From Pseudomonadota bacterium (lineage in GTDB: Bacteria > Cyanobacteriota > Vampirovibrionia > Obscuribacterales > Obscuribacteraceae), in NCBI GenBank assembly GCA_021324135.1, contig JAJPJO010000494.1, positions 1-33,953 on the forward strand: DNA of 33,953 bases. The letters are read 5' to 3'. Below are positions 8,411 to 15,925 of the stretch, in pieces. Position 1 is the stretch's first letter, and each line of letters opens with the position of its first letter. The notes below the pieces were generated by a model that made no database searches, had not been told where the DNA came from, and saw only the letters and a list, made by a program, of their open reading frames with translations. A program made the position numbers and the translations under genes.

Positions 8411-9085
8411 TTGGCCAAGATTTTGCTTGTCGAGGACGATCCGGAGCTTGCCAAACTAGTAAAAAATTGGTTATCGCTCGAGCACCATAACGTCGAGTCG
8501 GTTGACGATGGTGAGGAGGCGCTTACCAGGCTGAAAATCAGCACCTATGATCTCGTGGTTCTCGATTGGAATCTGCCTAAGTTATCCGGGGTGGAGGTTC
8601 TGAGACAGTTCCGCGCCATCGGAGCCAACACGCCAGTGCTGATGTTGACCGGGAAAAGTGCGATCTCTGAGAAGGAAGAAGGATTTGATGCCGGAGCGGA
8701 TGATTATTTGACCAAGCCATTTCACGGCAAGGAGTTGACCGCGCGAGTGAGAGCGCTGATGCGGCGACCGCCCAATCTGACAGGAGATGTTCTCAGGGTT
8801 GGAGCGCTGGTTCTCGAGCGCGACAATTTCAATGTTACCAACAATGGAGAATCAGTGAAGCTTTTGCCGAAGGAGTTCGCTTTGCTCGAGTTTCTCATGC
8901 GCTACCCGAATAAAGTTTTCTCCGCCGAAGCACTGCTCGAGCGTGTCTGGATATCGGAATCGGACGCCACCGTGGATGCCGTGACGACGACCATAAAAAG
9001 ATTGCGCAAGAAATTAGAAGCGGATGAAGGCTCATCGCCGATTTGCACCGTCCATGGTGTGGGGTACAAATTGGTTTCTGAATAA
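8411..9085 (+). CDS. OmpR/PhoB-type response regulator
   Basis: A 224-residue DNA-binding response regulator. The receiver domain begins MAKILLVEDD with the acidic pair near D9-D10. The phospho-acceptor is in VVLDWNLP (D52), then LMLTGK and DYLTKPF (conserved Thr and Lys). The C-terminal half is a winged helix of the OmpR type (LLPKEFALLEFLM, then TVDAVTTTIKRLRKKL, and the closing VHGVGYKLV). The TTG start is chosen because of the AAAGGAG at the right distance and the family N-terminus; longer versions from 8354 or 8405 are less likely. It forms a two-component pair with the kinase upstream. The regulon is unknown. Confidence 0.95.
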   Translation: MAKILLVEDDPELAKLVKNWLSLEHHNVESVDDGEEALTRLKISTYDLVVLDWNLPKLSGVEVLRQFRAIGANTPVLMLTGKSAISEKEEGFDAGADDYLTKPFHGKELTARVRALMRRPPNLTGDVLRVGALVLERDNFNVTNNGESVKLLPKEFALLEFLMRYPNKVFSAEALLERVWISESDATVDAVTTTIKRLRKKLEADEGSSPICTVHGVGYKLVSE

Positions 9086-9113
9086 TGATTCCCAGAGGAA
9101 ATACTCCAGGCCG

Positions 9114-11069
9114 CTAATGCGGGGTCGAGGCTGGAACAGCCGTCGTGATGATTGTGTTGTCCGAGCTGCCTTTAGGAGGATAGGCAATTATGCAGAGCCA
9201 GATTTTGTCCGGTTTGTGACCGCCGTTTGAATAGTCTTTGAGCAGGTCCGCGATGCTGTGCTCGAAGTGTCCTTTCTCGTCGGCGACCAGCTCATTTTTG
9301 AGGATCTGCCCGTCGGCGACCGGCACGGGCATGGCATTATATACGGTGCTGACACCAAGTCCGGTGCCGCCAATTATGGACAGGCGCGCCCCGGGCGAAG
9401 CATTGTCCAGAACGAGCTTGCCGTCTCGATCCTTAACGCTCAGCAGACCGTCTCTGACGCAAACAATTCGGTCGTGCTGTCTTGGCGTGATCTCCTTGTG
9501 CTTGCGAATGTATCTCGTGAGCGCCTCTGAGATTCGGATTTTTGAGTTGACCACATCCTTAGCTCCGGCGAAATTATAATTTTCGCCGCCGGTAAAACTA
9601 TAATCGTTCATCGCCATCTTGTAAGTTGACTTATCGTCGAGCGGCTTGTAATGACCGTTTCCATCGTCGGCGAGAATGAAGACCAGACGGTTGCCGGACG
9701 GTCGTGCATTATCGTAGGCAAATTTCAAACCGTGCACGTCAGCAAAATGACCACCCATGCCTTCTGCAAGGCTGTGCTCAACAGCTCTTCGCACGATGCT
9801 GCCATCGACGGTTGCGAAAGTGACGAAATTATCGAAGGGCAAAATTTGCGAAATTTCCGCCATGTTGATCGGACCCTTCTCGATCAAACCCCTGATGCCG
9901 CCGCGGTTGTGCATCGAAATGGTCACGCCGTAATCTTTGCCGCAATCGGCGACGGCGTCACAAACAATGTTTCCCATTGAGCTGTCACTGAGTGTATTCT
10001 TCTTCTCAAAATTGGCTGTCGCTTCACCAACCACGGTTCTGGTCAAAGCAGCAAAGGGCGCTGCCTCCTTGTCAATATATGCCTTGAGGTCAGGATCTTG
10101 CGGGGTCTGGGCGTTGATGTCGATGAGCTTATACCTGGTTCGATCCGGCTCCACCACTCCCTTTTCATCGAACGTCAACTGCAAAAATCCTACCGCGCGC
10201 CCGTAGGCTCCTGTTTGAACGATTGTCGTGGTGGTTCCATCCTCATGGTCGACCATCAGTGGCTTCGCCAGTCTCGTGTGGCTGTGCCCGCCGATGATCG
10301 CATCGATGCCGGGGATGTTCTCGGCGAGATCCATTTCACATGCCACTCCGCAATGGCTCAAGAAAATTATCTTGTTGTAGCCCTCGCTCTGCAGCTTTTC
10401 GACGACATCCTTAATCGGTTGGTACCAATGTTCACCTCTGGCCTTTAGCTTGACACCTTCTCGATGGGGGGCGGTGGCCAGAAATTCGAGTTCCGGCGTC
10501 ACGCCGCCGACAATGGCAATGGCTTGTCCTTTTACGGTCTTGATGATGTACGGCTTGAATAGCGATGCCAGCTTCGGAACGGCGGTGGCATCGAGATTGG
10601 CCGAGACGATCGGGAACTTGGCTTTTGAAAGCTGCTCGGCCAGATTGGTCGAGCCATCGTCGAATTCGTGGTTTCCAATCGTATAGGCGTCGTAGCCGAT
10701 CTGATTGAGCAGATGCACCTCGACGGCGCCATGATATTTCGTATAGAGTATCGATCCTTGAAAGATGTCTCCGGCATCCAGAACAAGCGCATCGGGGTGC
10801 TCTTTTTTGAGTTCGCGGATGACATGACCGACCCCAGCCCAACCACCGATTAGTTTGCCGTTTTCCTTGAAGGGCTCCTCATGGGCGTGCAAGTCATTGG
10901 TATGTATTATTGTAAGTGTAAGGTCTTTGGTTTCAGCAGCGCTGCTTTGCAACGGCTGAGAGAATGAGAATATGAGGCCCAGGAGAAAAAAGATGATCAA
11001 CCGAGGCAGGCGTGCGTTTCGTCCAATATCTCTACTCTTGTTTCCGTTCATCCTTGGCACCTTGGTCAT
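9114..11069 (-). CDS. Exported 5'-nucleotidase / UshA-family metallophosphoesterase
   Basis: Probably hydrolyses nucleotides or related phosphoesters outside the cytoplasm to recover phosphate and nucleoside. A signal peptide (hydrophobic core about 24-38, cleavage near SSAA) is followed by the calcineurin-type metal site: HTNDLHAH (56-63), DAGDIFQGS (98-106), GNHEFDDG (132-139), SHCG and GGHSH. The 5'-nucleotidase C-terminal domain follows (MHNRGGIRG, ILPFDN, NDYSFTGGENY). About 115 residues after TPRQHDRIV form an extra, probably beta-rich, C-terminal extension. The ATG at 11069 (or 11051) puts the 5' end inside the divergent plus-strand gene. TTG at L24 would shorten the overlap but loses the basic n-region. 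Convergent with the response regulator, 28 bp away. Confidence 0.9.
   Translation of the reverse strand: MTKVPRMNGNKSRDIGRNARLPRLIIFFLLGLIFSFSQPLQSSAAETKDLTLTIIHTNDLHAHEEPFKENGKLIGGWAGVGHVIRELKKEHPDALVLDAGDIFQGSILYTKYHGAVEVHLLNQIGYDAYTIGNHEFDDGSTNLAEQLSKAKFPIVSANLDATAVPKLASLFKPYIIKTVKGQAIAIVGGVTPELEFLATAPHREGVKLKARGEHWYQPIKDVVEKLQSEGYNKIIFLSHCGVACEMDLAENIPGIDAIIGGHSHTRLAKPLMVDHEDGTTTTIVQTGAYGRAVGFLQLTFDEKGVVEPDRTRYKLIDINAQTPQDPDLKAYIDKEAAPFAALTRTVVGEATANFEKKNTLSDSSMGNIVCDAVADCGKDYGVTISMHNRGGIRGLIEKGPINMAEISQILPFDNFVTFATVDGSIVRRAVEHSLAEGMGGHFADVHGLKFAYDNARPSGNRLVFILADDGNGHYKPLDDKSTYKMAMNDYSFTGGENYNFAGAKDVVNSKIRISEALTRYIRKHKEITPRQHDRIVCVRDGLLSVKDRDGKLVLDNASPGARLSIIGGTGLGVSTVYNAMPVPVADGQILKNELVADEKGHFEHSIADLLKDYSNGGHKPDKIWLCIIAYPPKGSSDNTIITTAVPASTPH
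10981..10985 (+). promoter_or_regulatory. Shine-Dalgarno AGGAG for the Gln/Pro-rich protein
   Basis: AGGAG 7 nt upstream of the ATG at 10993 selects this start over the ATG at 10972. The element lies inside the signal-peptide codons of the opposite-strand 5'-nucleotidase. Confidence 0.6.
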
Positions 11070-12003
11070 ACCTTATAGTGGGCAATCAGCTCTGGCGCAA
11101 TCGCAAATGCAAACCAGGGAGAAACTGCTTGGCGCTGACTTTTATCCCGAGGAGGGTTGTCCTGTCCGACCGACCGACATCAAAGTGGTGCTCGATGTCG
11201 ATCCCTTCGGAGCGCCCGCTGACTGCAAAATATACATAACTTACACGAATAATTCTTCCAAACCAATATCGGCAGTTAAATTTCGCTGTCGATTTGCAGA
11301 CAATCTTGGCAAGGACCGGGGTACCTTCCATGCCGTCGATACATACTCAACCTCGCCGGGCGGGTCACGATCGCAGCGGTGGAAACGCGAAGGGGCGCTC
11401 AGTCCAAGCATTAGCGCCTTTCAAATGCGAGCCCTGCAAGTGCTCTTCAGCGATGGAAGCGTCTGGCAGAGCCAAAAAATGGAGGAGCTGGCCACGCCGG
11501 AGGGAACGCCGCAATGGCAGCAAGGCTCGGAGCCGGCGGGAATAACGCAGCAGATGAGCCAGCAGCAGGCGCCCATGCAACAGATGGAACAGCCTCAGCA
11601 GCAAGCGCCGGCTATGCCTTCTGGTGGAGGCGATATGAGTCAGCGTGGACAGCAAAGCCTCTGGACGCAGCCGGATTTGCCGGTGCCTCAAACACCGACG
11701 CCGCAGCAACCAGTGGTTCAAGGTCTGCATCTGGATCAGTCGCCGAACGCCATTCAGCCGCAACCGCAAGGCAATTATTCGCAGCAACAAGCGCAATCGC
11801 AATCCGACTTGCTGCGCCAAATTCCATCGGGAACGCCAACCCAGGCGCCCTCATTAGAAAGAGCTTCCATGCAAGCTCCGCCGGCGCAGGCGCAATCAGC
11901 GGCACCGACTCAAGCCCCGGCCCAGACTCAGTCCCCGGCCCAGACGCAACCGCAACTCACCGAACAGCAACGCAAAGCAAAGGAAATGGCATTGCCGTGG
12001 TAG
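10993..12003 (+). CDS. Exported Gln/Pro-rich protein of unknown function
   Basis: 336 residues from the ATG at 10993. A basic N-terminus (MINRGRR) and hydrophobic core lead to cleavage near ALAQ-SQ. Residues of about 40-150 look like a folded, beta-rich domain (ADFYPEEGCPVRP, KVVLDVDPFG, CKIYITYTNNSSKPI, VKFRCRF), reminiscent of small sandwich domains but not matched to a known family. From about residue 165 on the chain is low-complexity Gln/Pro/Ala with repeated QAPAQ- and PAQTQ-like blocks, so probably disordered. It lies 40 bp before the spermidine-synthase-like gene on the same strand. Function unknown; a secreted envelope protein is the most that can be said. Confidence 0.75.
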   Translation: MINRGRRAFRPISLLLFPFILGTLVIPYSGQSALAQSQMQTREKLLGADFYPEEGCPVRPTDIKVVLDVDPFGAPADCKIYITYTNNSSKPISAVKFRCRFADNLGKDRGTFHAVDTYSTSPGGSRSQRWKREGALSPSISAFQMRALQVLFSDGSVWQSQKMEELATPEGTPQWQQGSEPAGITQQMSQQQAPMQQMEQPQQQAPAMPSGGGDMSQRGQQSLWTQPDLPVPQTPTPQQPVVQGLHLDQSPNAIQPQPQGNYSQQQAQSQSDLLRQIPSGTPTQAPSLERASMQAPPAQAQSAAPTQAPAQTQSPAQTQPQLTEQQRKAKEMALPW

Positions 12004-12043
12004 GATGGTCGGTTAAACGTTCGCCAGAATGAGTAGTTGAAAA

Positions 12044-14437
12044 TTGGCGCGGGCAGGAATTCTTCTTACTATCGGACTCTGCATGACAGCCATGGGAACT
12101 GTGCTGTTGGAGCTTATTTTGACGCGCCTGTTTAGCGTCACCGCCGGTTACCACTTTGCTTTTATGATCGTATCGATCACAATGTTCGGCATGACGCTTG
12201 GTGCCATCGTCACTCTCGCCCGCATGGCACCAAATACGGCATCAGTGATCAGGGCGCTGATTATAAACGCCATTGGCTTTTCGATCTCCACCGTCGCGGT
12301 TCTGGCTATCTACAATTCTTGCAATCAGATATTGTTGAAGTCGGGACCGTTGATCTGGATCTCGGCTACCTTCGTTTTGTTTTCACTGCCGTTCTATTTC
12401 TCGGGCGTATGTATTTGCCTCTGTCTGAGCCGGTTTCAAGGCGTGGGCAAATTGTATGCCGCCGATCTGATAGGGGCCGGCTTGAGTTGTCTTCTTCTGG
12501 TCGCAGGTCTCACCATTACCGATGCACAAAATATTCTTGTCACGAGTGGTTTGCTTGGAGCCCTCGGAGCAATTTGCTTTGCGCTGCATCAGAAGACGCC
12601 GGCAAGCAAGCCTGACGACGGGGCTGATCGGCAATCCGGTACTGATACTAAATCCGGTGCGCTGCTCGTCTCAGCTCTCGCTGCTGCGGTTGTCTGCGCA
12701 GCATGCTATTTCACTTTGCCGCCTCAGCCGGTAAATGTGTTGGTCACCGACCCGATCGAATACGTGAAGTGGAGCCCAATTGGTCGCGTCGTGGTCACTA
12801 CCTTTAAAGGCCCGGCAGTCTCATGGGCCAAAGTGCCGATCAGCAACCCACCTGATGTGGACCAGAAGGGCTTGTATATAGATTTTGGCGCATTCACGGT
12901 CATGACCAGTGGAGCCGCCACGCCACCGCAACTGGAGCCGATCAGGCAGGATGTCACCGCTGTCGGTAATATTCTTCGCCCCAACAACAGCGTATTTATC
13001 ATCGGCGTGGGAGGCGGAAGAGATGTTCTGACCGGACTGCTCTTCGGTCAAAAAACGATTGACGGTATCGAGGTGAATCCTGTCATCGTTCAAATGTTAC
13101 GGCAGAAGTATGCTGATTTTTCCGGAGATCTCTCCCAGAAGCCAGGGGTCAGGATAATCAACGACGAGGCGCGCAGCTGGTTAGCGCAATCCGGAAAGAA
13201 GTACGGTTTAATTCAGTGCTCTCTGGTCGACACCTGGTCAGCGTCTTCATCAGGGGCGTTCATGCTGACGGAGAACGTGCTTTATACAAAGGAAGCCTTT
13301 GAAGTTTATCTCCAGCACCTGGAGCCGCATGGATTGCTCTCCTTCCTGCGTTGGGGCGACGAGCACGAACCTGGGCAAATTCTGCGCATGCTCAACTTGG
13401 CGAAGCAAGCTCTGGCGAACGCCGGCATAAATGATTTCGACAAGCATGTCATTTTGATTGGGGCGAAATATCGAGAAGGCAAGTTCACTATCGGAGATAT
13501 GCTTGTTTCTCCTGAGCCTTTTTCACAGGCTGATATCGAGCGGGTTCACAAATTGGCCGATGATGAGGGTTACGATCTCTTTTGGCTGCCGGGCATCCCA
13601 AACAAGAGCGCCGAAATTGCAAAGGAGCCTTTTGCTTCCTTTATAAAGAACGCCTCGAGAATAAATCCCGGTTTGCCCAGCGATGACTGTCCTTTCTTCT
13701 TTACGCCGGTGAAGCCGGCCGACAACGAAAGCAGCATGGCGGAACCAGCTCAAGGCAGGGGGCTGGCGTTGCTCCTTTTCACATTCATTCTTTCATTCGT
13801 TCTCGTTCTGCTTACCATCGTCGTTCCCGCCTGGAGCCGACTGCGAGAAAAGCTTGGCTCGGGCAAAGAGATCGCCGCCTCAGCCGCTTTTTTCGCCTGC
13901 CTCGGCATAGGGTTCATGCAAGTCGAGGTCGGTCAGATCGAACGGCTTACCGTTCTTCTCGGCAATCCTACCTATAGTTTGTCAGTGGTGCTCTTCGCGC
14001 TGCTTCTATCATCCGGTCTGGGCAGCTATGTCGTCGAGATTCTCTTGAGAAGAAATTTCGCGCCGCTCAAACTCGTGAGGCTGTGCTTGATTGCCTCGGC
14101 GCTGCTTGTGGCGGCATCCGCCTGCGCTTCGCTCTTCTTCTCGTCGTTTGTCTTCGCCGCGCCCACAGGCTTGCGTATTCTGGCAGCGATAGTGCTTGTT
14201 TCGATCCCGGCATTTTTTATGGGCTGGGCCTTTCCACTTGGTATGACGATCTTCACCGGCAAAAACCGTGAGGGTGGTGCCTGGTTTTGGGCGGTAAACG
14301 GTGCCACTTCTGTCTTGGGTTCGGTACTGGCGGCGATACTATCTGTGATGATGGGGATAACGGTAACTCTTATGGCCGGCGCGATTCTGTACCTGGTGGC
14401 ATGGCTGGTGATGCTCCCGGTTCGGGCAGGAGAATGA
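12044..14437 (+). CDS. Membrane-embedded spermidine-synthase-like protein
   Basis: A 797-residue polytopic protein. The first ~190 residues hold about six membrane helices, with another near 205-225. A soluble Rossmann domain follows, with the SAM/dcSAM-binding glycine motif VFIIGVGGGRD (about 317-327), IDGIEVNP with the ribose-binding acid, and NDEARSWL. The last ~220 residues carry another block of membrane helices. This architecture is known for large spermidine-synthase-like membrane proteins. The post-Rossmann segment reads CSLVDTWSASSSGAF rather than the usual catalytic D..D-P pattern, so true aminopropyl transfer is doubtful; a methyltransferase-like or other role is possible. Start is TTG at 12044 with weak Shine-Dalgarno; ATG at 12083 is an alternative but would clip the first helix. 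Confidence 0.8.
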   Translation: MARAGILLTIGLCMTAMGTVLLELILTRLFSVTAGYHFAFMIVSITMFGMTLGAIVTLARMAPNTASVIRALIINAIGFSISTVAVLAIYNSCNQILLKSGPLIWISATFVLFSLPFYFSGVCICLCLSRFQGVGKLYAADLIGAGLSCLLLVAGLTITDAQNILVTSGLLGALGAICFALHQKTPASKPDDGADRQSGTDTKSGALLVSALAAAVVCAACYFTLPPQPVNVLVTDPIEYVKWSPIGRVVVTTFKGPAVSWAKVPISNPPDVDQKGLYIDFGAFTVMTSGAATPPQLEPIRQDVTAVGNILRPNNSVFIIGVGGGRDVLTGLLFGQKTIDGIEVNPVIVQMLRQKYADFSGDLSQKPGVRIINDEARSWLAQSGKKYGLIQCSLVDTWSASSSGAFMLTENVLYTKEAFEVYLQHLEPHGLLSFLRWGDEHEPGQILRMLNLAKQALANAGINDFDKHVILIGAKYREGKFTIGDMLVSPEPFSQADIERVHKLADDEGYDLFWLPGIPNKSAEIAKEPFASFIKNASRINPGLPSDDCPFFFTPVKPADNESSMAEPAQGRGLALLLFTFILSFVLVLLTIVVPAWSRLREKLGSGKEIAASAAFFACLGIGFMQVEVGQIERLTVLLGNPTYSLSVVLFALLLSSGLGSYVVEILLRRNFAPLKLVRLCLIASALLVAASACASLFFSSFVFAAPTGLRILAAIVLVSIPAFFMGWAFPLGMTIFTGKNREGGAWFWAVNGATSVLGSVLAAILSVMMGITVTLMAGAILYLVAWLVMLPVRAGE

Positions 14438-14546
14438 TTTCCAGGTTCTCTTAAAACCTTGGACAAGCTTTCAACAATCTCACTGGTTAGAGCCTTCCAT
14501 CATTTACAAATGGATGTGCTAAATCAGCAAAGCAAATTTGCAGTTG

Positions 14547-14560
14547 CACCACTAGTGGTG
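14547..14560. repeat. Dispersed palindrome, copy 1 (CACCACTAGTGGTG)
   Basis: A perfect 14-bp palindrome in the 273-bp non-coding gap between the spermidine-synthase-like gene and the small membrane protein gene. The same core occurs at 24187-24200 (one central difference) and 32418-32435 region (inside a longer palindrome). No T-run follows, so it is not a terminator of the usual kind. Confidence 0.65.
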
Positions 14561-14710
14561 ACACGGTGAAAATAAATTGAAGATTGATACAAATCCGCTC
14601 AATTATCTGTCCTTCAGGGCTTTTCATATGCCTGCTTTCCATGTATTGTATATCCACTTCACTCTTACAATCGAATAGCGTCACTTGTGAGCCGGTAAGG
14701 ATCACCGACT

Positions 14711-15178
14711 ATGCTTCAAACACTGGGTTCCCTTCTCCTGGTGTGCGGGGTCTCATACCATCTGGCGCGCTCTAGCTGGCAACTCGTGTTGCTATCTTTT
14801 GTCGCCGCTGGTATTGGATACGCCATCTGGAAAGTCCGAAAAGCTATAATTCGTCGCGCCAAAATCAAGGCATTGTGGAAACGCAGTCTTGAGATCGAGG
14901 CCATGCTCGAGCAGATGGAAGAACCGCTCTGGGCGCGGATCGCTGCCCCGCAGCGATCCGCCGCGGCAACAGAGCAATCCATGGCGGCCGCGGAGAAACA
15001 ATCAGACAGGCCGGCGCCGCCCCGAAAGACTTGTGTAGCTCTTGATCATCCCATTGGCTCGAAAGCTACAGCACCATCCATGAAGTCACCTTCAGTAGAT
15101 GCTCAAGCCAGTCGTTTTCGAATGGACAAGTGGGCTTGCACGCGAGACGAGCTGCCACGCCGACAGGCAATGGGCTAG
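14711..15178 (+). CDS. Small membrane protein of unknown function
   Basis: 155 residues. The N-terminal ~42 residues are hydrophobic and likely form one or two short membrane helices. A very basic stretch (KVRKAIIRRAKIKALWKR) follows, placing the tail in the cytoplasm, and then an Ala/Pro-rich, probably flexible C-terminus. A TAAGGA about 10 nt before the ATG is a usable Shine-Dalgarno. No family was recognised. It is isolated between a non-coding gap with a palindrome and a convergent neighbour 21 bp away. A real gene is likely but not certain. Confidence 0.55.
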   Translation: MLQTLGSLLLVCGVSYHLARSSWQLVLLSFVAAGIGYAIWKVRKAIIRRAKIKALWKRSLEIEAMLEQMEEPLWARIAAPQRSAAATEQSMAAAEKQSDRPAPPRKTCVALDHPIGSKATAPSMKSPSVDAQASRFRMDKWACTRDELPRRQAMG

Positions 15179-15199
15179 CACGCGACTGCATTAGCAGAT

Positions 15200-15859
15200 T
15201 TAGTCTGCGCCGGATTCTTTACGAACGTCTTTGAGCTCATCCTTTTGTTTGAGAATGTCTTCGCGCTGCGCTCCGAGCTTATCGACCATTTCCTTCTCAT
15301 ACTGCAGTTGCTGCTGTTCAAGTTTTTGGGCGTTGCTTTGCCTTTCCTGCCTGAGTTCGCGCCGATTCTCCCGGCGCATCTCTTTTATTAGAGCGTCGGA
15401 TTTCTGAGCGCCGTCCAGTCCCGGTTTCCACTTCGGACCAAGGACGTCTCCGGATTGCACCGGACGCTTGCCGGCGCCTGCCACTGAGATGATCTCATGC
15501 CAGCTCTGGTTGAGCGAGTTGTCGATTTGCTTCAAATCTTCAGGCTTTAGAGTACCGCCGTTTTGAGCACGCAGCTGCTGCGTTTGTCCTTCAATTTCAG
15601 TCACCCCTTTGAGAAGCTTCTGGGCCTGATCGTCGGTTATCGAACCCATTTTGAGGGCGCGCTTGATTCGCCGGCGCTGACGTTGAATGCGCTGGGCTAT
15701 GCTGTCCTGGCCTCCTGGATTACCAAGCGCCGGACCGCTGTTGGACGATGGAGCTCCTGATTGCGCATCGCCGTTCTGGGCGAAGCACGCCGCGGCCGAT
15801 GAAATTAATGCTGTTGAAAGGGAAAGAGCTACCAACGAATTTCTCAGGCGCATGGTCAT
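15200..15859 (-). CDS. Exported coiled-coil protein of unknown function
   Basis: 219 residues from the ATG at 15859, chosen because AGGAGG stands 7 nt upstream. The signal peptide (MTMRLRNSLVALSLSTAL with cleavage near CFAQ) is followed by a Gly/Ser/Asn-rich linker. A basic helix comes next (RIQRQRRRIKRALKMGSITDDQAQKLL), resembling the Arg-rich helical hairpins of small periplasmic stress proteins, and then a long Gln/Glu/Arg-rich coiled coil (about 150-215). It follows murJ by 66 bp on the same strand and may be the last gene of that unit. No named family can be assigned. Confidence 0.7.
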   Translation of the reverse strand: MTMRLRNSLVALSLSTALISSAAACFAQNGDAQSGAPSSNSGPALGNPGGQDSIAQRIQRQRRRIKRALKMGSITDDQAQKLLKGVTEIEGQTQQLRAQNGGTLKPEDLKQIDNSLNQSWHEIISVAGAGKRPVQSGDVLGPKWKPGLDGAQKSDALIKEMRRENRRELRQERQSNAQKLEQQQLQYEKEMVDKLGAQREDILKQKDELKDVRKESGAD

Positions 15860-15866
15860 AGAGAAG

Positions 15867-15872
15867 CCTCCT
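15867..15872 (-). promoter_or_regulatory. Strong Shine-Dalgarno AGGAGG deciding the start at 15859
   Basis: AGGAGG at 7 nt from the ATG at 15859 marks the true start. The ORF's longer in-frame extension to 15916 lacks any such signal. Confidence 0.7.
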
Positions 15873-15925
15873 GCTGCAAGTCCTAGGTAAGAATACCCGG
15901 GATCAGCGCCGCTCAATCGCGCCTT

